Assembly: GCF_018403245.1 (NCBI RefSeq)
Contig: NZ_BOSH01000009.1
Span: 1 to 64,000, forward strand
Source of the DNA: Paenibacillus sp. J2TS4
GTDB lineage: Bacteria > Bacillota > Bacilli > Paenibacillales > NBRC-103111
Reading direction: 5' to 3'
DNA: 64,000 bases
Each line of letters begins with the position of its first letter. Within the stretch, counting starts at the first letter, position 1. Below are positions 1 through 8,595 of the stretch, piece by piece. Under the pieces are notes generated by a model. The model made no database searches, was not told the DNA's origin, and saw only the letters and a list, made by a program, of their open reading frames with translations. A program made the translations under genes and the position numbers.

Positions 1-450
1 TCGTGGCATAAAACTATTCTCCACGGTGGATTATGTCACGGGCAAAATCGTTTGGCAAGAAGATGAACAATACACTGCCGATAAGTTCCTGATGTTTCTA
101 CAGAAAGTTATGTCGGAATACCCTACAAGCAAAATCGCAATGGTATTGGACAATGCTCGAATTCACCATGCGAAACTGCTGGAATCATTTCTTAAAGAAC
201 AGCAAGATCGACTCACCCTCATTTTCCTTCCGCCTTATAGTCCTGAGTTGAATGTGGTAGAAGGGCTATGGAAATGGTTAAAGGCGGATGTGGTGAATAA
301 TGTCTTCTACCATACGGTTTCTGAAATTCGCAAAAACGTGCACGCATTCATGGATAAGATCAAGGGAGATCCCCTAAAGATCATTGACCGTCTTTGCATC
401 AGGATGGAATCAGGCGAGCTTCAGGAAATTATTTAGTTCAACTTATATAG
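1..450 (+). mobile_element. IS630-family element, 3' part (cut by window edge)
   Basis: Right-hand part of an IS630/Tc1-type insertion sequence. It contains the C-terminal half of the DDE transposase and ends in TTAGTTCAACTTATATAG (433-450). That 18-mer is the exact reverse complement of the left end of the second IS630 element at 1800-1817, so it is read as the right terminal inverted repeat. The left part lies outside the window. The two transposases are clearly related but differ at many residues, so these are sister elements, not a recent duplication. Confidence 0.85.
2..436 (+). CDS. IS630 family transposase, C-terminal part
   Basis: DDE-superfamily transposase that would cut and insert the element at TA dinucleotides. 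The reading frame is already open at base 2, so the gene starts outside the window; the GTG at 26 is internal and not a start. Seen here are the catalytic-core stretch LDNARIHHAK (second acidic residue) and LPPYSPELNVVEGLWKWLK, where the E after NVV fits the third acidic residue of the family. The stop codon lies inside the terminal repeat, which is normal for compact insertion sequences. It aligns along its whole visible length with the transposase at 2435-2941. Confidence 0.88.
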   Translation, partial: RGIKLFSTVDYVTGKIVWQEDEQYTADKFLMFLQKVMSEYPTSKIAMVLDNARIHHAKLLESFLKEQQDRLTLIFLPPYSPELNVVEGLWKWLKADVVNNVFYHTVSEIRKNVHAFMDKIKGDPLKIIDRLCIRMESGELQEII

Positions 451-1022
451 TAGTTTAATGTCGTCTGCATACATTTTATATATGTTTTTATGTTAGTCAA
501 TTGTTAACCAAATGGCTCTTACCTTATAATAAATCCTTTTATGACTGGGATACTTTGATAGTTTTGTCTGAGTATATTAGTTATTACTATATTCTTTAAT
601 ATTAGTGTATCTTCATTGTTCTCAAAATCGATAAATCACCATTTAGTATTTTAATAGGAAAACGGCGATAATAAATTTACTTATCTTATTGTCGCCGTTA
701 AAACTAATATCACCTATAATGATCTTTGTAATTTTCCTCTTGTGTACCCACACCTCAGATCAATTACCACTGAAACGGTAATGTGATTTTTAGTAATTTA
801 TTTCTAGTTTTTTCATCTTCTCCTACAATTGACAAAATGCTTGTGAAAGTGTTTAAAACTAAGGATTTCTATATAGTTTCTCTTTGTAGCAACGATACGT
901 TCACTCCACATGGCTTGAGTGAATAGAATTAATGTTTTGCGATCTTTTCAACAATTGTTATGTTGCCCCTTATGGAGTATAATTCCAATATATTTACCAT
1001 TATTAATCATTTTTAAAAAATT
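451..1022. other. AT-rich intergenic region, no gene seen
   Basis: About 570 AT-rich bases between the first IS630 end and a broken minus-strand gene. I see no supported gene. The only clear structure is the hairpin at 661-699. Confidence 0.6.
661..699 (-). terminator. Hairpin, probable terminator
   Basis: AACGGCGATAATAA (661-674) pairs with TTATTGTCGCCGTT (686-699), 14 bp with one mismatch. Read on the minus strand the stem is followed by TTTTCC, so it could end transcription of the broken gene at 1023-1722. The pyrimidine tract is short, so this is moderate evidence. Confidence 0.5.
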
Positions 1023-1722
1023 CTATTTATTCCCCAAATCATTCCTAATACTGTCAATTAAGTTGTTACGAGCTATGTCGATGTTATTCTCTAACAGATC
1101 ATTTCCATCTCTAGCAGGATAGCCTGAGATGAATACATTATGTATAATCACTTCGAAGCTAACAAGAGCATTTCTAACATCTTGTCCCGCATAAAGAGTA
1201 AAAATAGATTTACCAGATTCAGAAAAGGACTTGTAATTATCCCGTGCCTTGAAATATTCATCTTGAATTTCAATTATCTTCTTTTTTGCATATTCCCGAT
1301 TTGATATTTTCAATTCAATATCTTTTTTTTGTTCATAGCTATTTTTTTGGATTATTTAACTGACTTCTATAATCTTCAATTTGAAAATCTAACGATTTTA
1401 ATGTAGTTTCAAATCTTTCAAATGAATAGCCAGGACCATGTTTAATATTGCCTAGAACATCAACTGGTGATTCATTAGGATAAGAATTGATTGCAGAAAT
1501 TAAGGCTTGATACACTTCGCTTAGGTTATCCCGCTTTGATTGAAATTCTTTTTGTTTAAACCTTAAATTTTCTTTAAAGTTAGAAATGTATACCGTAGAT
1601 ATTTGACCTATTAATGTAATTACAGCCCCCAAAAATGCTGCTATCAAAGTATCAGACATAATATCCCTCCATGCTTTAACATCTATATTCCTAAAGAATA
1701 TTTTTGGTTTTCTAAAAATCAT
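1023..1722 (-). pseudogene. Membrane-anchored coiled-coil protein of unknown function, split by a 7-T/7-A frameshift
   Basis: Two consecutive minus-strand frames (1339-1722, 127 codons; 1023-1313, 96 codons) read as one protein of about 220 residues if one base is removed from the run of seven T at 1342-1348. The junction would then read ...QLNNPKNSYEQKKDIELKIS..., continuing a lysine/glutamate-rich helix. The N-terminal part has one hydrophobic segment (SDTLIAAFLGAVITLIGQIS). The rest is hydrophilic and probably coiled-coil. I do not recognise the family. It lies alone between two directly repeated IS630 ends. The break may be mutation, a sequencing error in the homopolymer, or transcriptional slippage. 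Confidence 0.55.
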
Positions 1723-1799
1723 TATCTTTCAACACTAAATTTTCTTCGATTTTCACTTACTCGTTTCTCATACTATTCACCACTAAATATTTCCTCAAA

Positions 1800-2968
1800 C
1801 TATATAAGTTGAACTAAAGACTCCGACTTTTTTTGGAAAGGAATACAATACCCTTGGCCCGAATAAATAAAGAATTACAAATCGGCGGGTGAGGATGAGT
1901 ATGGAATCCAAAACGGAAGCATTACAGCGAGTGGAGCAATTCCTGAAGCAAGAGAAAAGTCGTCGGATGTTTGAGCGATATCAAACGATTCGCCTATACT
2001 TACTTGGTCACGATTACAGCCAAATTGCAACATCGATTGGACGGTCGGAATATACAGTCAAGAATATATTCGCACCTACCGGAAGCATGGACTGGATGGT
2101 TTGCAGATGAAATTCTCGACCGGAGCTCCAGAACGATTAACGAAGGAACAACAGGCTCAGTTGAAACAAACCATCGTTGACTGCTTGCCTTATGAAGTCG
2201 GATTTACAGCGAAGTTTAATTGGACACTGGAAATCATCGCATCCTATATTAAACGTGAATTCGGACAAGAATACTCCATTCGAGGCGTATCTAAGATCAT
2301 GCATCGGTTAGGACTCAGCTATACCAAGCCTACGTATACGCTGGCAGCTGCCGATGAAGAAAAGCAAAAAGAGTTTGTCGAAACCACGTTCCCAGGGTTA
2401 AAAAAATCACGAAAAGGGCGAAATTGATCACATTTTGTTTGAAGATGAAAGTATGATTCGAGATTATCAAGCTCTGCAGCACACCTGGTTTGAGAAAGGC
2501 AAACAACGAATCATTAAGACTACAGGCAAGCATAGAGGCGTAAAATTGCTGGCTACGCTCGATTACGCCACAGGACGAATTGTTTGGCAGGAAGATGAGC
2601 AATATACGGCTGAGACTTTCCTTCATTTTCTCAAGAAAGTCGTTGATGCCTATCCCTCCGGGAAGATCGTGATGATTTTGGATAACGCACGAATCCATCA
2701 TGCAAAATTGCTTCAACCGTTTCTAGAGGAATTGAACGGAAGACTTGAACTGATCTTTCTCCCACCTTACAGTCCTCAACTTAATATCGTTGAAGGACTT
2801 TGGAAATGGCTGAAGTCCGATATCATCAACAATGTGTTCTATCATACTGTGAAGGAGATTCGCCAAAACGTTCGCACTTTCATGGAACAAATTATGACTG
2901 ATCCCATGAATATTATTGATCGTTTATGTATCAGGATGTAGTTGCCTTCATTAGTTCAATATATATAG
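1800..2968 (+). mobile_element. IS630-family element, transposase frame broken
   Basis: Complete-looking element of about 1.17 kb bounded by CTATATAAGTTGAACTAA (1800-1817) and TTAGTTCAATATATATAG (2951-2968), which are inverted repeats with a few mismatches. Bases at the ends fit the TA target preference of the IS630/Tc1 group. It lies in the same orientation as the partial copy at 1-450. Its transposase needs two frame changes, so the element is probably inactive on its own unless frameshifting is used. Confidence 0.85.
1889..2941 (+). pseudogene. IS630 family transposase in three frames
   Basis: Three overlapping frames together give the whole transposase. Piece 1 (1889-2110) carries the N-terminal helix-turn-helix, YSQIATSIGRSEYTVKN. 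A -1 change near 2060 then gives RTYRKHGLDGLQMKFSTGAP and continues as piece 2 (2101-2427). One base too many in the seven-A run 2400-2406 separates piece 2 from piece 3 (2435-2941); in the restored frame the join reads KNHEKGEIDHILFEDES, which contains the first catalytic acidic residues. Piece 3 holds LDNARIHHAK and LNIVEGLWKWLK. Many IS630 transposases are single genes and some relatives use programmed frameshifting, so the seven-A site might be functional; the first break has no slippery run and looks like decay. Confidence 0.8.
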
Positions 2969-2991
2969 TTGGGCATAAAAATTTAAACATC

Positions 2992-4182
2992 CTATTGGAT
3001 AGTACCTTGCCTATTTGAAAGGGAAATGGAGAGAAAAAAAGAAAATAAACCAACCAAGGTAATAAACCCTGCAAACCAACTTAGTGAGGTATAGGAATAG
3101 TGATTGCTAATGATTAATCCTCCCATTGCTGATCCTAAGGCAATACCTAATTGCATGAAAGATGTATTAACCGCAATAATCATATCCGCTAATTTTGGAG
3201 CCAAAGATCTAAGATATGTTTGATTCGCGGGAGTCGTCGCCCAGCCAGAAGCACTCCATGCCATCATGATCAGAAATAAAAAAATAGGATGTTCCCCAAC
3301 CAGCGGAAGTAAAAACAATGTAAGTGTCCTACTACCTATCGTTACAAATAACGTCTTCTTGACACCCCACTTATCTACGCTATAACCACCTATATAACTT
3401 CCTAGAATACCAAATATGCCTAAAACAAAGAATGCGATTGTAATTTTTTCCATATTAAAACCAGCCAGATGATGCAAGAAGGGTGTGAAATACGTATACA
3501 GAGAAAATTGGCCAATAAATACGAACGCACTCACCAATTGACCCGTAACCATTGCGGGTTTTCGTAAGATAGAGAACTGTGTTTTTAGAGGTACTGGAGC
3601 CTCTCCTTTTACTTTTTGAGTAAATAGCCAAATTCCTAACATAGGAAGAAGAGTAACAAGCGCCACAAAGGTGAACGTCATTCTCCATCCAAATGCTTCT
3701 CCTACAACTGTTCCTAAAGGTACCCCTAAAACCAATGAAGAGCTAAATCCCATAACCGTTGTCCCGATTGCTTTCCCTGCTTTTTCGGGAGGGACTAGTT
3801 TGGCAGCAAATGCAATTGAAGACACACTAAATATCCCGGCACTAATTGCAGCAATAATTCTTGAGATCATAAGAAAGATATAATTTGGACTAATGGCTGC
3901 AATGACGTTACTAAGGATAAAAACGAATAACGAGAGTAATAACAGCTTTTTCCTCTCTATGCGGGAGGTTAACGTAATGAGAATAGGTGTACCTATTGCA
4001 TAAATAACAGCATAAATGGTCACGAGCTGTCCCGTAGTTGCGACCGAAACTCCGAGGTCAGTGGATATCAGTTTCAACACTCCAGCAAAAACCAATTCAA
4101 CTGTCCCGACAACAAACATTCCTATAGCAAGCATCAAAATGCCCAGATTCGTTTTAGAATCAAACCTTTTATTGTTCTCCAC
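2992..4182 (-). CDS. MFS drug-efflux type transporter (DHA1, 12 TM)
   Basis: Major facilitator protein of 396 residues, the usual size for the 12-helix DHA1 drug:H+ antiporters. It should sit in the cytoplasmic membrane and export small molecules; the substrate is unknown. Visible traits are the N-terminal helix LGILMLAIGMFVVGTVELVF, the loop 2-3 basic motif (SRIERKK) and the helix-5 motif GFSSSLVLGVPLGTVVG. The start is GTG at 4182, preceded by GGAGAGA. A TetR gene lies directly upstream in the same direction, and two matching palindromes in the 120-bp gap make a local repressor-efflux pair likely. Resembles YtbD/AraJ-like exporters. Confidence 0.85.
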   Translation of the reverse strand: MENNKRFDSKTNLGILMLAIGMFVVGTVELVFAGVLKLISTDLGVSVATTGQLVTIYAVIYAIGTPILITLTSRIERKKLLLLSLFVFILSNVIAAISPNYIFLMISRIIAAISAGIFSVSSIAFAAKLVPPEKAGKAIGTTVMGFSSSLVLGVPLGTVVGEAFGWRMTFTFVALVTLLPMLGIWLFTQKVKGEAPVPLKTQFSILRKPAMVTGQLVSAFVFIGQFSLYTYFTPFLHHLAGFNMEKITIAFFVLGIFGILGSYIGGYSVDKWGVKKTLFVTIGSRTLTLFLLPLVGEHPIFLFLIMMAWSASGWATTPANQTYLRSLAPKLADMIIAVNTSFMQLGIALGSAMGGLIISNHYSYTSLSWFAGFITLVGLFSFFLSISLSNRQGTIQ

Positions 4183-4199
4183 AATATCTCTCCTTTTTT

Positions 4200-4211
4200 G
4201 ACCATACGGTC
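4200..4211. promoter_or_regulatory. Putative TetR operator, copy 1
   Basis: GACCATACGGTC, with outer half-sites GACC/GGTC, lies just before the start of the MFS gene. It shares the pattern of the palindrome at 4251-4266. Likely bound by the TetR protein encoded next door; this is inferred from sequence only. Confidence 0.5.
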
Positions 4212-4250
4212 TAATATAATCGTAAAAAATCCAGTGAAAAATAGTTATTA

Positions 4251-4266
4251 TAGACTGATCGGTCTA
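4251..4266. promoter_or_regulatory. Putative TetR operator, copy 2, next to a -10 box
   Basis: TAGACTGATCGGTCTA is a 16-bp palindrome with one mismatched pair. On the minus strand it runs straight into TATAAT (4252-4247), a good -10 for the MFS gene, so a bound repressor would block the promoter. It matches the site at 4200-4211 in its AGAC/GGTC outer halves. Confidence 0.6.
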
Positions 4267-4301
4267 AAAAATCATAAAAAAAGAAAAAGGGCAACAATAG
4301 G

Positions 4302-4886
4302 TTAGTCTAAGACCGAGAGTGTAATTTTAACAATATCATTTAAAGCAACGGGATTCGAAGTGGATTTAGATGCAATAAACAAACTATATCGAGCTTGGTT
4401 CAAGAATCGGGCAAGTGCCATAAGATCATCGTGCCGCTCACTTAATTCACCTTCTTTTTGTGCGCGGATTAATGCTTGATAAAATGCGGACACTTCATGT
4501 TCCATGTTCGTTTCAACCAATCTTGAAATTTCCTGATCATGCGGCGCCAATTCTACTGCCGTATTTATCATAAAGCATCCTTTTTTTCGTTCTTCATCAA
4601 TGAGAAATTTTACTAAATCGTAAAAAACAGCCTTTATGGATTTCTTTGGCGAGTCATATCTTTCAAGTGCATCATTTAGAAAAGTTATCTTCTGATCGGC
4701 ATAATGTTTTAAAGAGGCTAAAAATAAGTCGTGTTTATTTCCATAGGTATCATACATACTTTGCTTTGCGATTCCCAAATGTTTCAGTAGTTCTTGAAGG
4801 GAAGTACCCTCATAGCCTCGATACCAAAAGAATTCCATTGCTTTACTAAGAACCTTTGCTTTATCAAATTCTTTATGTCGTGCCAT
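4302..4886 (-). CDS. TetR/AcrR family repressor
   Basis: DNA-binding repressor of 194 residues. The N-terminal TetR helix-turn-helix is clear: KAMEFFWYRGYEGTSLQELLKHLGIAKQSMYDTYGNKHDLF. The C-terminal ligand domain (GCFMINTAVELAPHD) resembles the TetR_C_11/YxaF-like type. The frame is open further upstream to 4940, but ATG 4886 has AAAGGGGG 8-14 bases before it and starts the protein at the usual MARHKEF, so I choose it. It lies upstream of, and co-directional with, the MFS gene, with two palindromes in between. It probably represses that exporter until a substrate binds. Confidence 0.88.
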   Translation of the reverse strand: MARHKEFDKAKVLSKAMEFFWYRGYEGTSLQELLKHLGIAKQSMYDTYGNKHDLFLASLKHYADQKITFLNDALERYDSPKKSIKAVFYDLVKFLIDEERKKGCFMINTAVELAPHDQEISRLVETNMEHEVSAFYQALIRAQKEGELSERHDDLMALARFLNQARYSLFIASKSTSNPVALNDIVKITLSVLD

Positions 4887-4970
4887 GTGCCTTTTCCCCC
4901 TTTCTTTTAAAAGAATAACATTTTCAGAATGAATGGTCAAAAATTATAAGGACCTCTTCCTTCCTTTTAG

Positions 4971-4998
4971 ACGACTACCTGCTAGCAGAGGTGGTCGT
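4971..4998. terminator. Hairpin with short T run
   Basis: ACGACTACCT pairs with AGGTGGTCGT across an 8-base loop, with one mismatch, and TTT follows on the plus strand. It sits between the TetR gene and the oxidase remnant and could be an old terminator. Confidence 0.35.
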
Positions 4999-5048
4999 TT
5001 AATTTGGATCCCCCACTCGAATGTCCATGAGTAGATTCCGCTTGTAAG

Positions 5049-5479
5049 ACCTCGTTTCATATTGGAAAATCATTAATTTAGCGGGACTTGAAGAAGTAAA
5101 TCGGAATCTTTCTTCGAACGTCAGTATTCAAGTACGTGTACTTGGCGGAGCAATTAATCGAGTGCCAGAAAATCATACGGCATATACTCACCGGAATAAA
5201 CCCTACTTGATCCACATATCAAATATTTTCACATCAATGGAAGAAGCAGATAATTATTACACTTGTATGGAGAATGTGTGGGAGAAATTAAAACCTTATG
5301 CTGCTGGAGCCGACGTGAACTTTATTGAGATTGGTGATACGGACAGATTGGAGGAGTTTTATTCAGAAGAAATACGACATCGTTTAATTAACTTAAAGAA
5401 ACATTATGATCCAGAAAACATTTTTCGTAATAACTTGAATTTGAAGCCAGATACCACAAATTACCCATGGGAAGATTAG
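5049..5479 (+). pseudogene. Remnant of FAD-linked oxidase with BBE domain
   Basis: Only the C-terminal part of a berberine-bridge-enzyme-like FAD oxidase is left. The frame is open from about 5049, after a TAA. The stretch LGGAINRVPENHTAYTHRN is the family's typical motif before the BBE domain. Near the end, KKHYDPENIFRNNLNL is the standard C-terminal BBE signature. The FAD-binding PP-loop half, about 330 residues, is missing upstream, and no start with a ribosome site is visible. Full-length relatives are about 450 residues, so this is dead. The following 370 bases (5480-5850) hold no gene I can support. Confidence 0.8.
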
Positions 5480-5716
5480 ATTATATACAAGACACCATAA
5501 CGAGTCACCGCAAAATTTAAGGAACCTCATAATATAGATATTTTAGATAGAACCATTCTTGGTGGAGAAATAATTGTTACTGATCGAGATTGAAAACCAG
5601 ACTCCGGCGCTCATGATGGAAAGATCTTCAAAGTCTACTCATATTATATACAATACTGCGTTTTCGATATCTCTGTATACGAGTTGTTCACGAATAATAA
5701 AGTTATTTAAAAAAAC

Positions 5717-5740
5717 GGTATGAAATCGGATTTTCATACC
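5717..5740. terminator. Bidirectional terminator hairpin
   Basis: GGTATGAAA / TTTCATACC stem (9 bp, loop about 6) is preceded by a run of A and followed by ATCTTTTTCT. Typical intrinsic terminator in either direction; it separates the oxidase remnant from the LysE gene. Confidence 0.7.
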
Positions 5741-5873
5741 ATCTTTTTCTGTTTTTCGGTATAATAAAAAAGAATATTTCGATATTCATTTAGTTTAGAT
5801 TGGGTAAAAAATTAGCATATCATGATAATGAAAATGTTATGATTTTTTTATGGAAGAAAGGTTGAGTGACAAC

Positions 5874-6509
5874 ATGTTTTCATTTATTGTCGTTGTGTTT
5901 CTTTTATTTTTAGTCCCAGGTCCTGCGGTGATTATTACAATTTCTCAAACGATAAAAAGCGGGAGAAAAAATGGTATTATGACTGCTTGTGGAATCGCCT
6001 TAGGGGATAGTATTCACGTGTTGTTCGCTGTTTTAGGGTTATCAGCGATATTATTAAGTTCTGCTTTAGCATTTGAAATCGTCAAATATATCGGGGCTCT
6101 TTATTTATTTTACTTAGGGATTCAAATGTTACTTACAAAGACTAAACAAAAAGAAAAATCAAACCTTGAACAAATGTCTGGGAGTATAGATAAGAGCTCG
6201 AGTTGGAAATCAATTAAACAAGGCTTTTTAGCGGAAATATTGAATCCTAAAACAGCATTATTCTTTTTAGCATTTTTACCTCAATTTATCCAAAATGACG
6301 GAAGTAGTGTGACATTACAACTTTTTGTTTTAGGGATTGTATTTGTGCTAATGAGTATAGCATTCACTTCTTTTTTGGCTTATTGTACAAGTTTTATTGG
6401 AACAAAGATGTTCAAAACATCAGGTGTTTTTGCTAATAAAGTCGAGAAAATGGTTGGTGTGATTTATATTGGCTTAGGCATACGTTTAGCCCTTCAAACT
6501 CAAGAATAG
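5874..6509 (+). CDS. LysE/RhtB family amino-acid exporter
   Basis: Membrane exporter of 211 residues, the usual LysE size, predicted to have about six helices and to export amino acids or similar metabolites. It has the family N-terminus FLLFLVPGPAVIITISQTIKSGRKNGIMTACGIALGD cut here by residues 8-44, and the helix-4 motif EILNPKTALFFLAFLPQF. An in-frame ATG lies at 5850, but ATG 5874 starts at the normal family position (MFSFIVVV) and has GAAAGG upstream, so I prefer it. A broken paralogue lies at 11961-12584. A hairpin terminator follows at 6599-6633. Confidence 0.85.
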   Translation: MFSFIVVVFLLFLVPGPAVIITISQTIKSGRKNGIMTACGIALGDSIHVLFAVLGLSAILLSSALAFEIVKYIGALYLFYLGIQMLLTKTKQKEKSNLEQMSGSIDKSSSWKSIKQGFLAEILNPKTALFFLAFLPQFIQNDGSSVTLQLFVLGIVFVLMSIAFTSFLAYCTSFIGTKMFKTSGVFANKVEKMVGVIYIGLGIRLALQTQE

Positions 6510-6598
6510 ATGGCGATATGAATTATACGCTTCACGAAACTTGCCCTACTTCATGATTCCTATAAAATGAAAGAAAACGCTTATTTTTAAATACTCTT

Positions 6599-6633
6599 AG
6601 TAACCATCTAGCTATAACAGATAGATGGTTACT
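6599..6633 (+). terminator. Terminator after the LysE gene
   Basis: AGTAACCATCTA (6599-6610) and TAGATGGTTACT (6622-6633) form a perfect 12-bp stem with an 11-base loop, followed by TTATTTC. Confidence 0.75.
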
Positions 6634-6711
6634 TTATTTCCCAAGCACAAAATCAACAAACCTCATTTTCTTTGAGCAATGATCTCGAAATATTCATTCT
6701 AGCCGTAGTAT

Positions 6712-7281
6712 TCATACTTCCTTTTTAGTAGTATGTTTGGTATTTCCATAATGATCGACAGCAAAGCTAAACAATACTTTCACCAGAAACAGTAAGCCAA
6801 TGATCAACATATGTGGAGTTATTCCTGGCAGCATCGGCACGACCCCCAGACCAACAGACAAAAGCAAGCCCGCTACAAATAATTGCACATGCTTCCCAAT
6901 AAGGGAGTTTACAATATAAGCCCCGATGATCGTATAAGCCCATATCCCTACTGAATACCCAATATTCGTATCGAGAAGAAGAGCAATAAGCACGATATGG
7001 ACATGGATCGCGATGAATACGATTCGATTTTTTTTCCGCGCCGCATAAAAATTGCTAGTTGATACTGTAAAATTCGCTATAACGCCCGCAAAAACATCGA
7101 AAATCAATAATAATGCCAGGGCGCTACGCCATACTGGCAAATCGTTAGCCAATTCAGGGAATCGGTAATATAACGCAACCGTCAATATACCACCAAAAAG
7201 CAGTATCGCTAAAATGGATCCAACAGACTGTTTCTCACCAAATACATCGTGCAAAAAAGAAGGAATTCGAAGCTGTCTCAT
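6712..7281 (-). CDS. Six-helix membrane protein of unknown function
   Basis: Integral membrane protein of 189 residues. Hydrophobic segments can be placed roughly at residues 21-40, 50-72, 88-104, 107-127, 133-152 and 156-176, giving about six helices. The tail is hydrophilic (HYGNTKHTTKKEV). I do not recognise a named family. It is divergently transcribed from a TetR-type gene at 7456, with a 13-15 bp palindrome between them, so it is probably the main target of that regulator. Start ATG 7281 is preceded by a weak GGGAGTGG. Confidence 0.7.
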   Translation of the reverse strand: MRQLRIPSFLHDVFGEKQSVGSILAILLFGGILTVALYYRFPELANDLPVWRSALALLLIFDVFAGVIANFTVSTSNFYAARKKNRIVFIAIHVHIVLIALLLDTNIGYSVGIWAYTIIGAYIVNSLIGKHVQLFVAGLLLSVGLGVVPMLPGITPHMLIIGLLFLVKVLFSFAVDHYGNTKHTTKKEV

Positions 7282-7378
7282 TTCACGCCACTCCCATCAT
7301 CGATGATTAACACCTTTTTATAAAGTTATGTATTATGTATAGCATTTATCTCTAAAACTATTATATCTACATGAACTC

Positions 7379-7393
7379 CATTGTTCAACAATG
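7379..7393. promoter_or_regulatory. Palindromic operator between divergent genes
   Basis: CATTGTTCAACAATG is a perfect 15-bp odd palindrome around a central C. It lies midway between the TetR-type gene and the membrane-protein gene, a position that would allow control of both promoters. Confidence 0.6.
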
Positions 7394-7458
7394 TTTTATA
7401 CTATTTTTATTGAATCAGTCTAAAACTTTGGTTACACTATCATATGAGGTGAACAATG

Positions 7459-8061
7459 ATGAACGGTTACGAACGACGGAAAAGGAAAAAAATCGAGCAA
7501 ATATTCAGTGCATCCATTGAATTATTTTTCAAATATGGCTTTCAAAAGGTTAGCGTGAATGAGATTGCGCATAAAGCAAATGTTTCCCCTGCAACTATAT
7601 ATAATTACTTCGGGACAAAAGAACAGCTTTATACTGATTCCCTGATGAATTGGCTGGACAAGCAGTTGGCACAGTATGAGGACATCCTGAATTCCGGGTT
7701 ATCTTTTCTTGAAAAGACTAAAAAAATCATGCTGTTGGAGGCTAAAAATTTGAAAATTTTAGCAGATGAGTTTCCGAAATTCCCATCTTCTGATTTAAGA
7801 GGGTTAATACAAATAATGGACGGTTATAGCGAGCAGAAGGTCGTACCTTTTTTTAAGAAGTTTGTCGCACTTGGAAAACAAGAGGGGTATATTCGAAAAG
7901 ATCAATCTGAAGAGATGATGATGCGTTATTTTACAATGTTCCAAAATGAACTGGTCCGGAATTGGGAGGGATTGAATCAAAAACGGATAACCGAGAATAT
8001 GGATCATTTGATGGAGTTGTTCTTTTATGGGGTAGCTGGACGGACAAAGCCTCAGGAATAG
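7459..8061 (+). CDS. TetR family transcriptional regulator
   Basis: About 200 residues. The N-terminal helix-turn-helix ELFFKYGFQKVSVNEIAHKA followed by NVSPATIYNYFGTKEQLY is classic TetR. The C-terminal half is all-helical and has no recognised ligand-domain family. Two adjacent ATG codons (7456, 7459) follow GAGGTGAAC; either may be used. It is divergent from the membrane protein at 6712-7281, and the palindrome 7379-7393 lies between. Probably a local repressor of itself and of that membrane protein. Confidence 0.85.
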   Translation: MNGYERRKRKKIEQIFSASIELFFKYGFQKVSVNEIAHKANVSPATIYNYFGTKEQLYTDSLMNWLDKQLAQYEDILNSGLSFLEKTKKIMLLEAKNLKILADEFPKFPSSDLRGLIQIMDGYSEQKVVPFFKKFVALGKQEGYIRKDQSEEMMMRYFTMFQNELVRNWEGLNQKRITENMDHLMELFFYGVAGRTKPQE

Positions 8062-8103
8062 TACAAACCGAGTCCCTTTTTTGCGAAATTAACAATACTT
8101 TTA

Positions 8104-8244
8104 TTAGTGATCGTCTTGTAGTTGTGTGTCAGTATTTCCGTCAAACAATACTGCTTGTAGAGTGATAAGGGTCTCGCCTTCACCAAAGAAGTCTAACACT
8201 TTTTTGTTAATGGTAGAGACAATATTATATCGCGCAGTATCCAA
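8104..8244 (-). CDS. Short minus-strand frame, doubtful
   Basis: A 46-codon frame from TTG 8244 with protein-like composition (LDTARYNIVSTINKKVLDFF at its start). The frame stays open upstream to about 8350, running through one arm of the structured element at 8286-8461. No ribosome site is visible. It may be the tail of a lost gene or chance. I do not recognise it. Confidence 0.2.
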   Translation of the reverse strand: MDTARYNIVSTINKKVLDFFGEGETLITLQAVLFDGNTDTQLQDDH

Positions 8245-8285
8245 GAGTGAAATAATTGGTAAAGAAGCTTTGGCTATTATCCGCC

Positions 8286-8461
8286 ACCATTGACCTAGCT
8301 TTTGTCCGTGTTGTGAAACGTAAAGCAGGATGGCTAAAAATAAAGCCTAGAGGCTCACCCTGCATTTGATGGTAACACGGACAAATTGATTCTAAGTATT
8401 CGCTGATGTGGCCCCGCCCCCTTCCACCGCATACTTAGAATCGGGCACTACGGTCAATGGT
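8286..8461. other. Large nested inverted-repeat element (three-way junction fold)
   Basis: 176 bases built of three nested perfect stems. The outer stem is ACCATTGACC (8286-8295) with GGTCAATGGT (8452-8461). Inside it, arm 1 is TTTGTCCGTGTT (8301-8312) with AACACGGACAAA (8374-8385), itself enclosing GCAGG/CCTGC and GGCT/AGCC hairpins. Arm 2 is GATTCTAAGTAT (8388-8399) with ATACTTAGAATC (8431-8442), with a 31-base C-rich loop containing GTGG/CCAC. Together they make a closed three-way junction. No protein-coding gene covers it. It may be a structured RNA, a miniature mobile element or the remnant of an insertion sequence end. Confidence 0.7.
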
Positions 8462-8595
8462 AAGCAGCTATCGCTGTGGCTTTGAGCAAACATTAAATTT
8501 GATACTTCTATTTATAGCCAAAGGTAACGCAAATATTTAATTGTCAAAGATCAAATTTTTGTTTTTGAATTATATAATACAAGGGAGTGTTGAAA

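Noticed and set aside
1..2968. Classic composite transposon with resistance cargo
   Set aside because: The two IS630 elements are sister elements rather than identical copies, one is incomplete in the window, and the cargo is one broken gene of unknown role.
5480..5716. Further coding remnant after the FAD oxidase fragment
   Set aside because: Only short protein-like stretches between stops; nothing I could assign.
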